A stretch of DNA of 64,000 nt, from the NCBI RefSeq assembly GCF_000283655.1, contig NC_016622.1:694501-758500 (forward strand), written 5' to 3'. A program made the position numbers and the translations under genes. The notes beneath the pieces were generated by a model. It was not told the DNA's origin and ran no database searches. It saw nothing but the letters and a program-made list of their open reading frames with translations. Below, one piece after another: positions 25,947 through 35,185 of this stretch (position 1 is its first letter; each line of letters opens with the position of its first letter). The stretch is from Azospirillum lipoferum 4B (lineage in GTDB: Bacteria > Pseudomonadota > Alphaproteobacteria > Azospirillales > Azospirillaceae).

Positions 25947-27815
25947 TCAAATGACGTAGGTCAGCTCTTTCTCCGACTTCAGGCTATTCTTGCCCAAGGT
26001 CTCGTCGACATAGTCGAGCAGCCGGGCCAGCGCCTCACTGCGGCTGAGCGAGTCGGTGTCGATGACCAGTTCGGGCTGGTCCGGCGCCTCGTAGGGGGCG
26101 GAGATGCCGGTGAACTCGGCGATCTCGCCGGCGCGCGCCTTCTTGTAAAGGCCCTTCGGGTCGCGCTCCTCGCAGGTGGCGAGGTTGGCGGCGACATGCA
26201 CCTCGTGGAAGCGCTCGCCGCCGATCACCCGCGCCCGCGCCCGGTCGGCCTTCAGCGGCGAGATCAGCGAGGCGATCACCACCATGCCGGCGTCGGCGAA
26301 CAGCTTCGCCGTCTCGGCCACCCGGCGGATGTTCTCGGCCCGGTCATCCGACGAGAAGCCCAGCCCGGCGTTCAGCCCGTTGCGCACATTGTCGCCGTCC
26401 AGCACGAAGGTCTGCCAGCCGCGGTCGAACAGCGCGCGTTCCAGCGCCATCGCCAGCGTCGACTTGCCGGCCCCCGACAGGCCGGTCAGCCAGACGATGC
26501 CGCCCTTGTGGCCGTTGGCCTGGGCGCGCTCCTCCAGCGAGACGGTGTGCGACACCTCGGTGATGTTGGCCGCAGCACTGTCCTCGATCTCCACCACCAG
26601 GCAGCCGCCGACCACGTCGTTGCCGTCGATCAGCGCGCCGCGGCCGGTGCGCGGCAGGTCGGACGCCAGATCGAGCGCAATCGGCGAGCGGGAACGCAGC
26701 ACGACCTCCGCCACCTCGTTGCGGCGAACCGCCTTGCCGGGGGTGCTGGACAGATCCTCGACATCGATGACCGCCGTCACCTGCTCCACCGTCACCCGGT
26801 GCTCGGCGGTGGCGATCTTCAGCGTGTAGGTCTTGCCGACCACCAGCGGGTCCGACACCAGCCAGAACAGCCGCACGCTCAGCCGGTGGGCCAGAATCGG
26901 GGCGTCGGCCTGATGGTGGGCGATGTGGCCGCGCTCGGCGAAGATGCGCTTGTCCAGCGTGATGCCGATGCTCTGCCCGGCCTGGGCCGACAGCACCGCT
27001 TCGGGGTGGTTCCACGCCTCGATGCTGACCACCTTGGCGCTGGCGCCGGTGGGGGAGAAGTGCAGGGTGTCGCCGACGCGCAGGCGCCCGCTTTCGATGC
27101 GGCCGGCGAGGATGCGGCGGTCGTCCGGCTTGTAGACGTCCTGCAGCGGGAACCGCAGCGGCTGGTCGGGCGAGGTCTGCTGCGGACGGAAGGCGTCCAG
27201 CTGCTCGATCACCGTGGGGCCGAGATACCAGTCGGACTGCTCGCTGCGGCTGACGATGTTGTCGCCGTTGCGGGCGGAAACCGGGATCACCGCCTTGGGT
27301 TGCAGCCCAAGCTCGGCCAGATAGTCCTTGATCTCCTGTGCCACGACTTCGTAGCGGCGGCTGGAGAACTCGACCTTGTCCATCTTGTTGACGACGACCG
27401 CGACCTGACGCACGCCCAGCAGGTGCAGCAGGAAGGCATGGCGGCGCGACTGTTCCAGAGCGCCCTCGTCGGCGTCGATCACCAGCAGCGCGGCGTCGGC
27501 CTGGCTGGCGCCGGTCACCATGTTCTTCAGGAACTCGGTGTGGCCCGGCGCGTCGATGATGACGTAGGGGCGCTGCGCCGTCTTGAAGTGGATCTGCGTG
27601 GTGTCGATGGTGATGCCCTGGTCACGCTCGGCCTGGAGCGCGTCCATGACGAAGGCCCATTCGAACGGCATGCCGCGCTTGCGGCTCATCTCGCGGACCT
27701 GCTCCACCTTGCCGTCGGGCAGGCTGCCGGTGTCGTTCAGCAGGCGGCCGATCAGCGTGGACTTGCCATGGTCGACATGGCCGACGATGACGATGCGAAG
27801 TTGAGAATGCGGCAT
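25947..27815 (-). CDS. cysNC: Bifunctional ATP sulfurylase GTPase subunit / APS kinase (CysN-CysC fusion)
   Basis: 622 residues. The N-terminal CysN GTPase (about 1-430) has [17 protein letters not shown] and NKMD, the EF-Tu-like G-motifs, and an EF-Tu-like beta-barrel. The C-terminal APS kinase (about 445-615) has [22 protein letters not shown] and the [12 protein letters not shown] region. CysN drives APS formation by CysD with GTP; CysC phosphorylates APS to PAPS. The start at 27815 follows the cysD TAA by one base. NodQ of rhizobia has the same fusion. Confidence 0.96.
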   Translation of the reverse strand: MPHSQLRIVIVGHVDHGKSTLIGRLLNDTGSLPDGKVEQVREMSRKRGMPFEWAFVMDALQAERDQGITIDTTQIHFKTAQRPYVIIDAPGHTEFLKNMVTGASQADAALLVIDADEGALEQSRRHAFLLHLLGVRQVAVVVNKMDKVEFSSRRYEVVAQEIKDYLAELGLQPKAVIPVSARNGDNIVSRSEQSDWYLGPTVIEQLDAFRPQQTSPDQPLRFPLQDVYKPDDRRILAGRIESGRLRVGDTLHFSPTGASAKVVSIEAWNHPEAVLSAQAGQSIGITLDKRIFAERGHIAHHQADAPILAHRLSVRLFWLVSDPLVVGKTYTLKIATAEHRVTVEQVTAVIDVEDLSSTPGKAVRRNEVAEVVLRSRSPIALDLASDLPRTGRGALIDGNDVVGGCLVVEIEDSAAANITEVSHTVSLEERAQANGHKGGIVWLTGLSGAGKSTLAMALERALFDRGWQTFVLDGDNVRNGLNAGLGFSSDDRAENIRRVAETAKLFADAGMVVIASLISPLKADRARARVIGGERFHEVHVAANLATCEERDPKGLYKKARAGEIAEFTGISAPYEAPDQPELVIDTDSLSRSEALARLLDYVDETLGKNSLKSEKELTYVI

Positions 27816-27816
27816 C

Positions 27817-28614
27817 TTACATGTACCCCACGCTGCGCAGGCGCTCGAAGCTGTCTTCGGATTCATTGTCCATCGCGCGGCCGGCGCGCTCCGGAATGCG
27901 GGTCACCTGAAGCTCGGCGATGATCTCGTCGATGGTGGACGCGGTGCTGTCGACCGGGAAGGTGATGTTCTTCTCGCCCAGCGAGCGGTAACGCTTGCCG
28001 TCCCGCGCGAAGTACAGCGGGACGATGGGAATCCCCTCGCGCTGGGAATAGCGCCAGATGTCCAGCTCGGTCCAGGCCAGCAGCGGGTGGATGCGGACAT
28101 GGACGCCTTCCGGGAAGCGGGTCTTGTAATGGTCCCAGAACTCAGCCGGCTGGTCCTTCACGTCCCAGTCGCCTTCCAGCGAGCGCGGGGAGAACACGCG
28201 CTCCTTGGCGCGGGTCGCCTGCTCGTCACGGCGAATGCCGACCATCACGCCCTGATAGGCATGGTCGCGCAGCAGGTTCTTCAGCCCTTCCGTCTTGCGC
28301 GCGGCGGCGCGCGTCAGCGGCGGCAGGGTCTGGTCCATCTCCTCCTCGGGCGGGCATTGCTCCACCTTCAGGTCGAGGTCCCACTCCTTGGTGATGCGGT
28401 CGCGGAACTCGTAGACCTCCGGCAGCTCCATGGCGGTGTCGAGCTGCACGACGGGGAAGGGGATGCGGCCGAAGAACGCCTTGCGGCAGAGCCAGAGCAG
28501 CGCGTTGCTGTCCTTGCCGATCGACCAGAGCATCGCCAGCTTGTCGATGCGGTTGTAGGCTTCGCGCAGAATATAGATGCTCTGGTTTTCGAGCTGGTCG
28601 AGATCGGCGCTCAT
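27817..28614 (-). CDS. cysD: ATP sulfurylase small subunit
   Basis: 265 residues of the PP-loop adenylyltransferase family. The ATP-binding motif [12 protein letters not shown] is near residues 32-43, with the typical [30 protein letters not shown] and [11 protein letters not shown] segments. With CysN it makes APS from sulfate and ATP. The ATG at 28614 overlaps the cysH stop (ATGA), and the order is cysH-cysD-cysNC. Confidence 0.97.
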   Translation of the reverse strand: MSADLDQLENQSIYILREAYNRIDKLAMLWSIGKDSNALLWLCRKAFFGRIPFPVVQLDTAMELPEVYEFRDRITKEWDLDLKVEQCPPEEEMDQTLPPLTRAAARKTEGLKNLLRDHAYQGVMVGIRRDEQATRAKERVFSPRSLEGDWDVKDQPAEFWDHYKTRFPEGVHVRIHPLLAWTELDIWRYSQREGIPIVPLYFARDGKRYRSLGEKNITFPVDSTASTIDEIIAELQVTRIPERAGRAMDNESEDSFERLRSVGYM

Positions 28615-29318
28615 CGGGCGGTTCCAATCATGGTGGTGTGTATGCCGCATTCGGTCTTGGCGCTGCCGGCCCAGCGGCCGGAACGCGGGTCGGCACCGGG
28701 CGCCACTCGCTCGGTGCAGGTGTAACAGCCGATCGACAGGAACCCGTCGGCCTCCAGCGGGTGGCGCGGCAGGTCGCGCCGGGTGAATTCCTCCTCCAGC
28801 CGGTTCTTGTCCCAATTGGCCAGCGGGTTGACCTTCACGCGGTCCCCCTCCGCCTCGAACAGGGGCAGGGCGGCGCGGGTCGTGGACTGGAAACGCTTGC
28901 GCCCCGTGACCCAGGCCTCCAGCCCGGCGGCGGCCAGCGCGCGGTCCAGCGGCACCGTCTTGCGCAGATGGCAGCAGGCGTCGTAATCCCGCCTGAACAG
29001 CATGCCGTCCTTGTCACCGGCGGCGAGGTCGTCGGCGGTCGGTCCGATCTCCCGCACGTCGGTCAGGCCGAGCCGCTTCACCAGCTGGTCGCGGTAGCGC
29101 AGTGTCTCGCCGAACAGCTTGCCGGTATTCACAAACAGAACCGGGAAATCCGGCGTCGCCTCGGCGGCCAGCGCCAGCAGCACCGCGGATTCGGCGCCGA
29201 AGGACGACAGCAGCGCGATCCGCCCGCCGAACACCTCATGCATGGCGGCCAGCAATGGCGCGCCTTCCAGCGTGCCGTAGCCGTCGGTCAGATGCTTCAC
29301 CCGTGTCGCGGCGTCCAT
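28611..29318 (-). CDS. cysH: Assimilatory adenylyl-sulfate (APS) reductase
   Basis: 235 residues of the PAPS/APS reductase family. It carries both Cys pairs that bind a [4Fe-4S] cluster, CC in DACCHLRKT (about 114) and CYTC in IGCYTCTE (about 198-204), plus the C-terminal catalytic ECGIH. The cluster marks the APS-reducing type rather than the E. coli PAPS type. It reduces APS to sulfite with thioredoxin. It is first gene of the leftward cys operon. Confidence 0.94.
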   Translation of the reverse strand: MDAATRVKHLTDGYGTLEGAPLLAAMHEVFGGRIALLSSFGAESAVLLALAAEATPDFPVLFVNTGKLFGETLRYRDQLVKRLGLTDVREIGPTADDLAAGDKDGMLFRRDYDACCHLRKTVPLDRALAAAGLEAWVTGRKRFQSTTRAALPLFEAEGDRVKVNPLANWDKNRLEEEFTRRDLPRHPLEADGFLSIGCYTCTERVAPGADPRSGRWAGSAKTECGIHTTMIGTAR

Positions 29319-29581
29319 CGTCAGCTGCCTTTCGCGGTGGCTCGAAATGCCTACTTATCAAGTAGACTTAATGTTCTTGTTTGCACATTAACACCAGCGG
29401 AAAACCCGTGCAACGTAAATACATTCTCTACTTGTTTAATAGGCTTGTGCTGCGCTGCAATGCGTAGTGTGAAATATGTTGATTGTGTCGGCGCGCCTGG
29501 GCTAAATACCGCCATGCACATGATCTCCATCATAGGCACCGGTCTGTGCCGCTCCCCGTCGCCCGCTTCGGCGGTGCGGCC
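29319..29581. promoter_or_regulatory. Divergent cys promoter region with CTACTT inverted repeats
   Basis: AT-rich 263 bp between cysH (left) and the siroheme-synthase-like gene (right). At 29351-29365 lies CTACTT-ATC-AAGTAG, a perfect 6-bp inverted repeat; a second CTACTTG...TAG-like copy starts at 29428. These are placed to control both operons. The regulator is not known; an Rrf2- or LysR-type sulfur regulator is possible. Confidence 0.55.
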
Positions 29582-30139
29582 ATGATTCCGCTGGCGCTCG
29601 ACCCGTCGCGGGTGGTGATCGCGTTGGCCGGCAACGGCCCGCTGGCGGTTCGCCGCCTGACGCAACTGCGCGAGGGCGGGGCTGACCCGGCGGTGTTTTC
29701 ACCGGAACCGGATGGGGAATTGGCGGCGTTGGCCGGCGACCGTCTGCTGCGGGCGCTGCCGGATGCCGCGGAGTTGGACAAGGTTGGCGTGTTGTACGTC
29801 ATGGGCCTTGGTCCGGAGACGGAGGCCGCTCTGGCGGAGCTGGCGCGGTCGCGCCGCGTGCTGGTGAATGTCGAGGACGTCATCCCCTTGTGCGATTTCC
29901 ACTCGCCCTCCGTGGTGCGGCGTGGCGATCTGGTGATGACGATATCGACCGGCGGCCGCAGCCCGACCCTTGCCAGCCTGCTGCGCCAGCGGCTGGAAGC
30001 CCTGTTCCCGGAGGACTGGGCGGAGCGGCTGCGCACCATCGCCGACTTCCGCAACCGCCGCCGGGCGGAAGGCGCGTCGATGTCCGAGGTCGCCCAGGAG
30101 ACCCGCGCGATGATCGACCGGGAAGGATGGTTGCCGTAG
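29582..30139 (+). CDS. Precorrin-2 dehydrogenase/sirohydrochlorin ferrochelatase-like protein (CysG N-terminal type)
   Basis: 185 residues. The N-terminal Rossmann segment VVIALAGNGPLAVRRLTQL (about 11-29) binds NAD; GDLVMTISTGGRSPTLASLLR (about 118-138) is the Met8/CysG-N signature. It converts precorrin-2 to siroheme, the cofactor of CysI encoded two genes downstream. The ATG at 29582 is taken because homologues start with a similar MIPLALDPSR; the ribosome site is weak. First gene of the rightward cys operon. Confidence 0.85.
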   Translation: MIPLALDPSRVVIALAGNGPLAVRRLTQLREGGADPAVFSPEPDGELAALAGDRLLRALPDAAELDKVGVLYVMGLGPETEAALAELARSRRVLVNVEDVIPLCDFHSPSVVRRGDLVMTISTGGRSPTLASLLRQRLEALFPEDWAERLRTIADFRNRRRAEGASMSEVAQETRAMIDREGWLP

Positions 30140-30230
30140 CGCTCCTCATCCCGCCGAATTCACTGCCGGACCATCACCGGTTCGGGTAAGACACCAAACG
30201 CGTTCGAGAACGACCAGCCAGGAGAGCCAG

Positions 30231-30566
30231 ATGTCGGCCAAGGATCGATCGAAGGAAGGATCGATGAAAGCCATCACCGCCAACCGCCTGCGCGACGGGG
30301 AAGTCGTGTTCCTGGGCGAAGGCGGCGTGTGGGTCGAGTCCTTCGCCGAGGCCGCGCTGTTTCCGCGCGCCGAGGCCGACGGGGTGCTGGCCGCCGCCAA
30401 GGAGAAGGCGGAGCGCGAGCGGTTCGGCGTCGACATCTACACCTTCGAGGTGGTGGTACAGGACGGCGTTCCGGTCCCGGCGACGATGCGCGAGCGAATC
30501 CGCACCGCCGGCCCGACCGTCCGCCTGGACCTCGGCAAGCAATCTCTCGGCACGCAGGCCGCTTGA
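30231..30566 (+). CDS. DUF2849 family protein
   Basis: 111 residues. DUF2849 proteins occur next to cysI in alphaproteobacteria. The core TANRLRDGEVVFLGEGGVWVE and late FEVVVQDGVPVPATMRERIR are seen. It has no Cys and no membrane helix. A role in sulfite reduction is inferred from context only. GGAGAG precedes the ATG at good spacing; an internal ATG at 30264 is an alternative. Confidence 0.85.
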   Translation: MSAKDRSKEGSMKAITANRLRDGEVVFLGEGGVWVESFAEAALFPRAEADGVLAAAKEKAERERFGVDIYTFEVVVQDGVPVPATMRERIRTAGPTVRLDLGKQSLGTQAA

Positions 30567-30611
30567 GTGAATGAACGTCGGCCGTTCCGGCGGCCCTGAG
30601 GGCTTATCGAC

Positions 30612-32303
30612 ATGAACCACATCGCGCCCGGCGCCCGTGCCGGCATCTATCACTATGACGAGATCGACCGGCAGTTCGTCGCCGAGCGCGTCGAGCAGTT
30701 CCGCAAACAGGTCGAGCGCCGCCTGTCCGGCGAACTGACGGAGGAGGAGTTCAAGCCGATCCGGCTGATGAACGGCCTCTACCTTCAGCTTCACGCCTAC
30801 ATGCTGCGGATCGCCGTGCCTTATGGCGTGATGTCGGCCACCCAACTGCGCAAGCTGTCGGCCATCGGCCGCAAGTACGACCGCGGCTATGGTCACTTCA
30901 CCACCCGCCAGAACCTGCAATACAACTGGATCAAGCTGGAGGACACCCCGGCGATCCTGCATGAGCTGGCCGAGGTGGACATGCACGCGCTGCAGACCAG
31001 CGGCAACTGCGTGCGCAACGTCACCACCGACCCCTTCGTCGGCGCCGCCAGGGACGAGGTGGTGGACGGCCGCGTCTATGCCGAGATCCTGCGGCAGTGG
31101 ACGACGATGCACCCCGAATTCACCTATCTGCCGCGCAAGTTCAAGATCGCCATTTCCGGCGCGGAGAGCGACCGCGCCGCGGTGCGCATCCACGATGTCG
31201 GCCTGCTGGCGCGCCGCAACGACCAGGGCGAGCCGGGCTTTTCCTTCTATGTCGGCGGCGGTCTCGGCCGCTCGCCCTTCGTCGGCAAGCTGGTGCGCGA
31301 GTGGGTGGCCCAGGAGGACTTCGTCGCCTACCTGGAAGCCATCCTGCGCGTCTACAACCAGTATGGACGCCGCGACAACATCTATAAGGCGCGCATCAAG
31401 ATCCTGGTCCACGAGCTGGGGCTGGAGAAGTTCACCCAGGAGGTCGAGGAGGAGTTCGCGCGGCTGCGCGGCCCGAAATACCGCCTGGATCCGGAGATCG
31501 TCGAGGGGGTGCGCCAGCATTTCGCCCCGCCGCCCTTCGAGGAGCTGCCCGACCATTCCGACGCGCTGGAGCGCGCCAAGGCCGCCGATCCGGCCTTCGC
31601 CAACTGGCTGGCGGTGAATGTCGCGGAGCACAAGGCGCCGGGCTATGCCATCGCCACCATCTCGCTGAAGCCGGCCGGCGGCATCCCCGGCGACGCCACC
31701 TGCGACCAGATGGACCTCGTCGCCGATCTGGCCGAGCGCTACAGCTTCGGCGAGCTGCGCGTCACCCATGTCCAGAACCTCGTCCTCGCCCATGTGAAGA
31801 AGGACGACCTCTACGACCTGTGGAAACGGCTGGACGCGGCCGAACTGGGCAGCGCCAATGCCGGGCTGATCGGCGACATCATCGCCTGCCCGGGGCTGGA
31901 TTACTGCGCGCTGGCCAACGCCCGTTCGATCCCGCTGGCGCAGGCGATTTCGGCCCGCTTCGCCGATCCGGTCCGCCAGCGCACCATCGGCGAGCTGGGC
32001 ATCAAGATCAGCGGCTGCATCAACGCCTGCGGCCATCATCATGTCGGCGCCATCGGCATCCTCGGCGTCGACAAGAAGGGCACCGAGTATTACCAGATCA
32101 CGGTGGGCGGCGACCCGACGCTGACCACGGCCATCGGCGACATCCTCGGCCCGGCGGTGACCGAGACCGAGGCGGTGGACGCCATCGAGGCCATCGTCGA
32201 CGTCTATCTCGCCAACCGCCGGGACGAGAGCGAGCGCTTCGTCGACACCCTCCGCCGCGTCGGCCATGCCCCGTTCAAGGAGAGAATCTATGCCGCTGAT
32301 TGA
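30612..32303 (+). CDS. cysI: Sulfite (nitrite/sulfite) reductase, siroheme [4Fe-4S] hemoprotein
   Basis: 563 residues. Two ferredoxin-like plus siroheme-binding halves are present. Cluster ligands are C-x5-C in ACPGLDYC (about 431-436) and C-x3-C in SGCINACGHHH (about 471-475). The FTTRQNLQYNW region is the usual N-terminal substrate loop. It reduces sulfite to sulfide by six electrons. No cysJ flavoprotein is present, so electrons probably come from ferredoxin or an unknown carrier. It overlaps the DUF934 gene by 14 nt. Confidence 0.94.
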   Translation: MNHIAPGARAGIYHYDEIDRQFVAERVEQFRKQVERRLSGELTEEEFKPIRLMNGLYLQLHAYMLRIAVPYGVMSATQLRKLSAIGRKYDRGYGHFTTRQNLQYNWIKLEDTPAILHELAEVDMHALQTSGNCVRNVTTDPFVGAARDEVVDGRVYAEILRQWTTMHPEFTYLPRKFKIAISGAESDRAAVRIHDVGLLARRNDQGEPGFSFYVGGGLGRSPFVGKLVREWVAQEDFVAYLEAILRVYNQYGRRDNIYKARIKILVHELGLEKFTQEVEEEFARLRGPKYRLDPEIVEGVRQHFAPPPFEELPDHSDALERAKAADPAFANWLAVNVAEHKAPGYAIATISLKPAGGIPGDATCDQMDLVADLAERYSFGELRVTHVQNLVLAHVKKDDLYDLWKRLDAAELGSANAGLIGDIIACPGLDYCALANARSIPLAQAISARFADPVRQRTIGELGIKISGCINACGHHHVGAIGILGVDKKGTEYYQITVGGDPTLTTAIGDILGPAVTETEAVDAIEAIVDVYLANRRDESERFVDTLRRVGHAPFKERIYAAD

Positions 32304-32790
32304 GAATGGGCGCATCGGCGAGGACGCCTGGAGCTTCATCCCCGATGGCGAGCCGGTGCCGAACGACCGCCCGGTCATCATCAGCTTCGAGCGCTGGCAG
32401 GCGGAGCGCGACAGCTTCGACGGCCGCAACGCCAAGCTGGGCGTGCGGCTGAAGAGCGGCACGCTGGCCGGCGCCATCGCCGCCGATCTGGACCGCTTCG
32501 CCCTGGTGGCGGTGGAGTTCGCCAAGTTCCGCGACGGACGCGGCTTCTCCACCGCGCGCGAGCTGCGCGAGCGCTACGGCTACACCGGCGAGATTCGCGC
32601 GGTCGGCCATGTGATTCCCGACCAGTACCTGTTCCTGGTCCGCACCGGCTTCACCTCGGTCGAGGCGCCGGAAGGCACCAACCCGGACAGCTGGGCCACC
32701 GCGCTGACCGAGGTCACCATCGCTTTCCAGCCCAGCCTGGACGATACGGCACCGTTGTCGCTGCTGCGCCGCAAGCTGAAGGTGGGCTAG
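32290..32790 (+). CDS. DUF934 family protein, sulfite-reductase associated
   Basis: 166 residues. DUF934 matches at the FAKFRDGRGFSTARELRERYGY and VGHVIPDQYLFLVRTGF blocks. Genes of this family nearly always follow cysI in proteobacteria without cysJ; the function is not settled. The ATG at 32290 lies inside the cysI 3' end, which implies translational coupling. Last gene of the operon, before a strong terminator. Confidence 0.9.
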   Translation: MPLIENGRIGEDAWSFIPDGEPVPNDRPVIISFERWQAERDSFDGRNAKLGVRLKSGTLAGAIAADLDRFALVAVEFAKFRDGRGFSTARELRERYGYTGEIRAVGHVIPDQYLFLVRTGFTSVEAPEGTNPDSWATALTEVTIAFQPSLDDTAPLSLLRRKLKVG

Positions 32791-32817
32791 GGCGGTATAA
32801 TCCGCTCAGGACAAATG

Positions 32818-32853
32818 GGAAGGGCGCCGTCTTCACCGGGACGGCGCCCTTCC
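32818..32853. terminator. Terminator between the cysI operon and the RTX gene
   Basis: Perfect 14-bp arms GGAAGGGCGCCGTC/GACGGCGCCCTTCC with an 8-nt loop. It lies between convergent genes and followed on the plus strand by TGTCTTC. Confidence 0.85.
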
Positions 32854-32858
32854 TGTCT

Positions 32859-34808
32859 TCAGAGGGTGGTGAACCAGGAGCTTGACACGTCCAGGGCCAT
32901 CACACCGGACAGGGTGATCGTTGAATTGGCACCAAGGCCGGAAATGTTTAGAACGGCCTCGCCCTGGGTGTTGGCGCTCACCGTATAGCTCTGGAAGATG
33001 AGCAGTCCGATATTGTCGCCTTCGGCCGCATTGAAATCGCTCACGATGTCGTTGCCGTTGTTGACGCTGTTGCTGTCGAAATCGATCGAGAAATCGAACA
33101 AGTCCGCACCGGCCCCGCCTTGCAGCAGGTCGTCGCCACCGCCTCCTCTCAGCGTATCGTTGCCACTCCCGCCGGACAGGCTGTCATTGCCGGAACTTCC
33201 GGTCAGCCGATCATTGCCGTCCTCGCCGGCCATCTCCACGCCGTCATAGGAGTTGATCGCCGTTACGATGTCATCGCCGGCACCGCCGATGAAGTGCTCG
33301 ATCGACGAGGAGATGTTCAGGGTGACGCCGGCGCTGTAGCGGGCCTCGACAGTATCGTCGCCGTCGCCACCATCCAGCAAGGTCACTGTCGCAGTATCGA
33401 CATAGAGGTAATCGTTCCCGGCGCCACCGGACAGCTTGTCGTCGCCGCTCCCGCCAACCAGGACATCGTCACCATCTTCGCCGTACAGCGCATCATTGCC
33501 GTCGCCGCCACTGAGCGTGTCGTTGAAGCCGCTTCCGATGATTTCATCATCGCCAGCACCTCCATCGACTTCGACCGCGCTGGGACCTTCCTTTGCGATC
33601 AAACGGTCGTTGCCGCCGCCGCTGAACATCCTCTCGATACCGGCATGGTGGATCGCGACGAACAGATCGCCGTTTCCCTCGATATAGACGGTGTCGAAAC
33701 CGGCCCCCCCCTCGACCGTGTCGGCGGCATCCGCATAAAACACGTCGTCGCCGTCGCCGCCAGCCAGAGAATCGCTGCCGTTTCCGCCGATCAGCGTGTC
33801 GCTGAAAGCGCCGCCGATGAGCGTGTCGTCGCCGTCGTCCCCATCGATGGCCAGGCCAATGGTGGATCCGGTGCCGACCAGCATGTCGTTTCCGGAACCG
33901 CCATAAACCTGTTCGATGCCGCTGGCCGCCAGATCGATTTGGATCCCGAAGCCGTACCGGACGATGGCCGTATCGATGCCGGCACCGCCCTCGATGGTCG
34001 CGGCGGTGTCGTCGATGTAGAAAAGATCGTCGCCGTCACCGCCGCTCAGCGTGTCAGAGCCGCCTCCGCCGATCAAGGTATCGTCGCCCGTCCCGCCGAC
34101 GATCAGGTTGCTCAGCTCGTTGCCGGTGCCCTGGAAGTCGCCGGTTCCGATGAAGGTCAGCCGGTCCAGATTCTCGCCGAGCGTCAGGGCGTTCAGCGTG
34201 GTGCGAACCTCGTCGAAGCCTTCGAAAAACTGTTCCTGGATGATGTCGCCCGCGCTGTCCACGAAATAGACGTCGTCGCCCCGGCCGCCGATCAGAAGGT
34301 CGTCGCCGGTGCCGCCATCGAGACGGTCATTGCCGGCATCGCCGATCAGCGTGTCGGAACCGGCGGCGCCGCTCAGCGTATCGTTGCTCCAACCGCCGGC
34401 GATGACATTGTCCAGCGCATTGCCGGTGCCCTGGAAGTTGTTGTACCAGGTGTAGGTCAGCGTCTCCAGATTGTCGCCGAGGGCGAAGGCGTCCAGCGTG
34501 GTCCGCACTTCGTCGATGCCTTCGTCTGCCTGTTCCTGGATGACGTCGCCCGCGCTGTCCACGATGTAGATGTCGTTGCCCAATCCGCCGATCAAGGAAT
34601 CGTTGCCGCCGCCGCCGTCGATGGTGTCGTCTCCGTCGCCCCCGATCAGAAGATCGTCGCCGCTCCCGCCCAAGATGTGGGAATTCAGCCATTCCCCGGA
34701 ACCGCCGATCGGATCCGCGCTGCCCAGTGCCAGCGGCCCCAGCGGGGAATCGCCGGCCTGCAAATCCGAAAACGGGACGTAGTTCAAGTCTTCAACCGGT
34801 GTGCTCAT
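32859..34808 (-). CDS. RTX (hemolysin-type calcium-binding repeat) protein
   Basis: 649 residues made mostly of GGxGxDxLx nonapeptide repeats in six or more blocks (from about residue 60 to 590), which bind calcium and form beta-rolls outside the cell. Two near-duplicate modules, VDSAGDVIQEQADEGIDEV and VDSAGDIIQEQFFEGFDEV, show internal duplication. There is no N-terminal signal peptide; the C-terminus ends in a hydrophobic SSWFTTL tail, as expected for type I secretion. No type I secretion genes are nearby. It has no obvious catalytic domain. I chose the ATG at 34808; one at 34829 is possible. Confidence 0.88.
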   Translation of the reverse strand: MSTPVEDLNYVPFSDLQAGDSPLGPLALGSADPIGGSGEWLNSHILGGSGDDLLIGGDGDDTIDGGGGNDSLIGGLGNDIYIVDSAGDVIQEQADEGIDEVRTTLDAFALGDNLETLTYTWYNNFQGTGNALDNVIAGGWSNDTLSGAAGSDTLIGDAGNDRLDGGTGDDLLIGGRGDDVYFVDSAGDIIQEQFFEGFDEVRTTLNALTLGENLDRLTFIGTGDFQGTGNELSNLIVGGTGDDTLIGGGGSDTLSGGDGDDLFYIDDTAATIEGGAGIDTAIVRYGFGIQIDLAASGIEQVYGGSGNDMLVGTGSTIGLAIDGDDGDDTLIGGAFSDTLIGGNGSDSLAGGDGDDVFYADAADTVEGGAGFDTVYIEGNGDLFVAIHHAGIERMFSGGGNDRLIAKEGPSAVEVDGGAGDDEIIGSGFNDTLSGGDGNDALYGEDGDDVLVGGSGDDKLSGGAGNDYLYVDTATVTLLDGGDGDDTVEARYSAGVTLNISSSIEHFIGGAGDDIVTAINSYDGVEMAGEDGNDRLTGSSGNDSLSGGSGNDTLRGGGGDDLLQGGAGADLFDFSIDFDSNSVNNGNDIVSDFNAAEGDNIGLLIFQSYTVSANTQGEAVLNISGLGANSTITLSGVMALDVSSSWFTTL

Positions 34809-35185
34809 CTCTGTGTCCCCCACGCTCATCCCATCAGAAAACCATCCGGGTTGTGCTGTTGTTGCGCAAACCAGCTTTACAGGAATTAACACGGAAGCAT
34901 TCTACCTCTAAATGCGGCAATAAGCCTCAATCATTCCCGTTCTTTTGTTTCCCGAGGGGGCGATGGGAAAGGGTCCGGGACGGTGGTATGTGCGGAGGGC
35001 CTCAGGTTCCGGCCGGCAGCCGCCCGATGAAGACCGGATATGAGGCGCTTTCCTCGACGGTATGGCGTGAGACGGCCCGAAAATGACTGTGGCGCCAAAT
35101 CCAGCCTGGATTTGGCGCCACATCGAACCGGACGATTGGAGGACGGGGACCTGGTAGAGCCACGGGCTATCCGCGGTCCAGCCGC
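34809..35185. other. 377-bp intergenic region holding a long perfect hairpin
   Basis: No gene is convincing. The AT-rich part near 34860-34950 probably carries the RTX promoter. The palindrome at 35088-35122 is described separately. Confidence 0.5.
35088..35122. repeat. 35-bp perfect inverted repeat
   Basis: Arms of 16 bp, TGTGGCGCCAAATCCA and its exact complement, around a 3-nt GCC centre. It lies 64 bp after the DUF882 gene stop (minus strand) and 280 bp upstream of the RTX gene. No T-run follows on either side. It may be a factor-independent terminator variant, or an operator. Confidence 0.7.
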
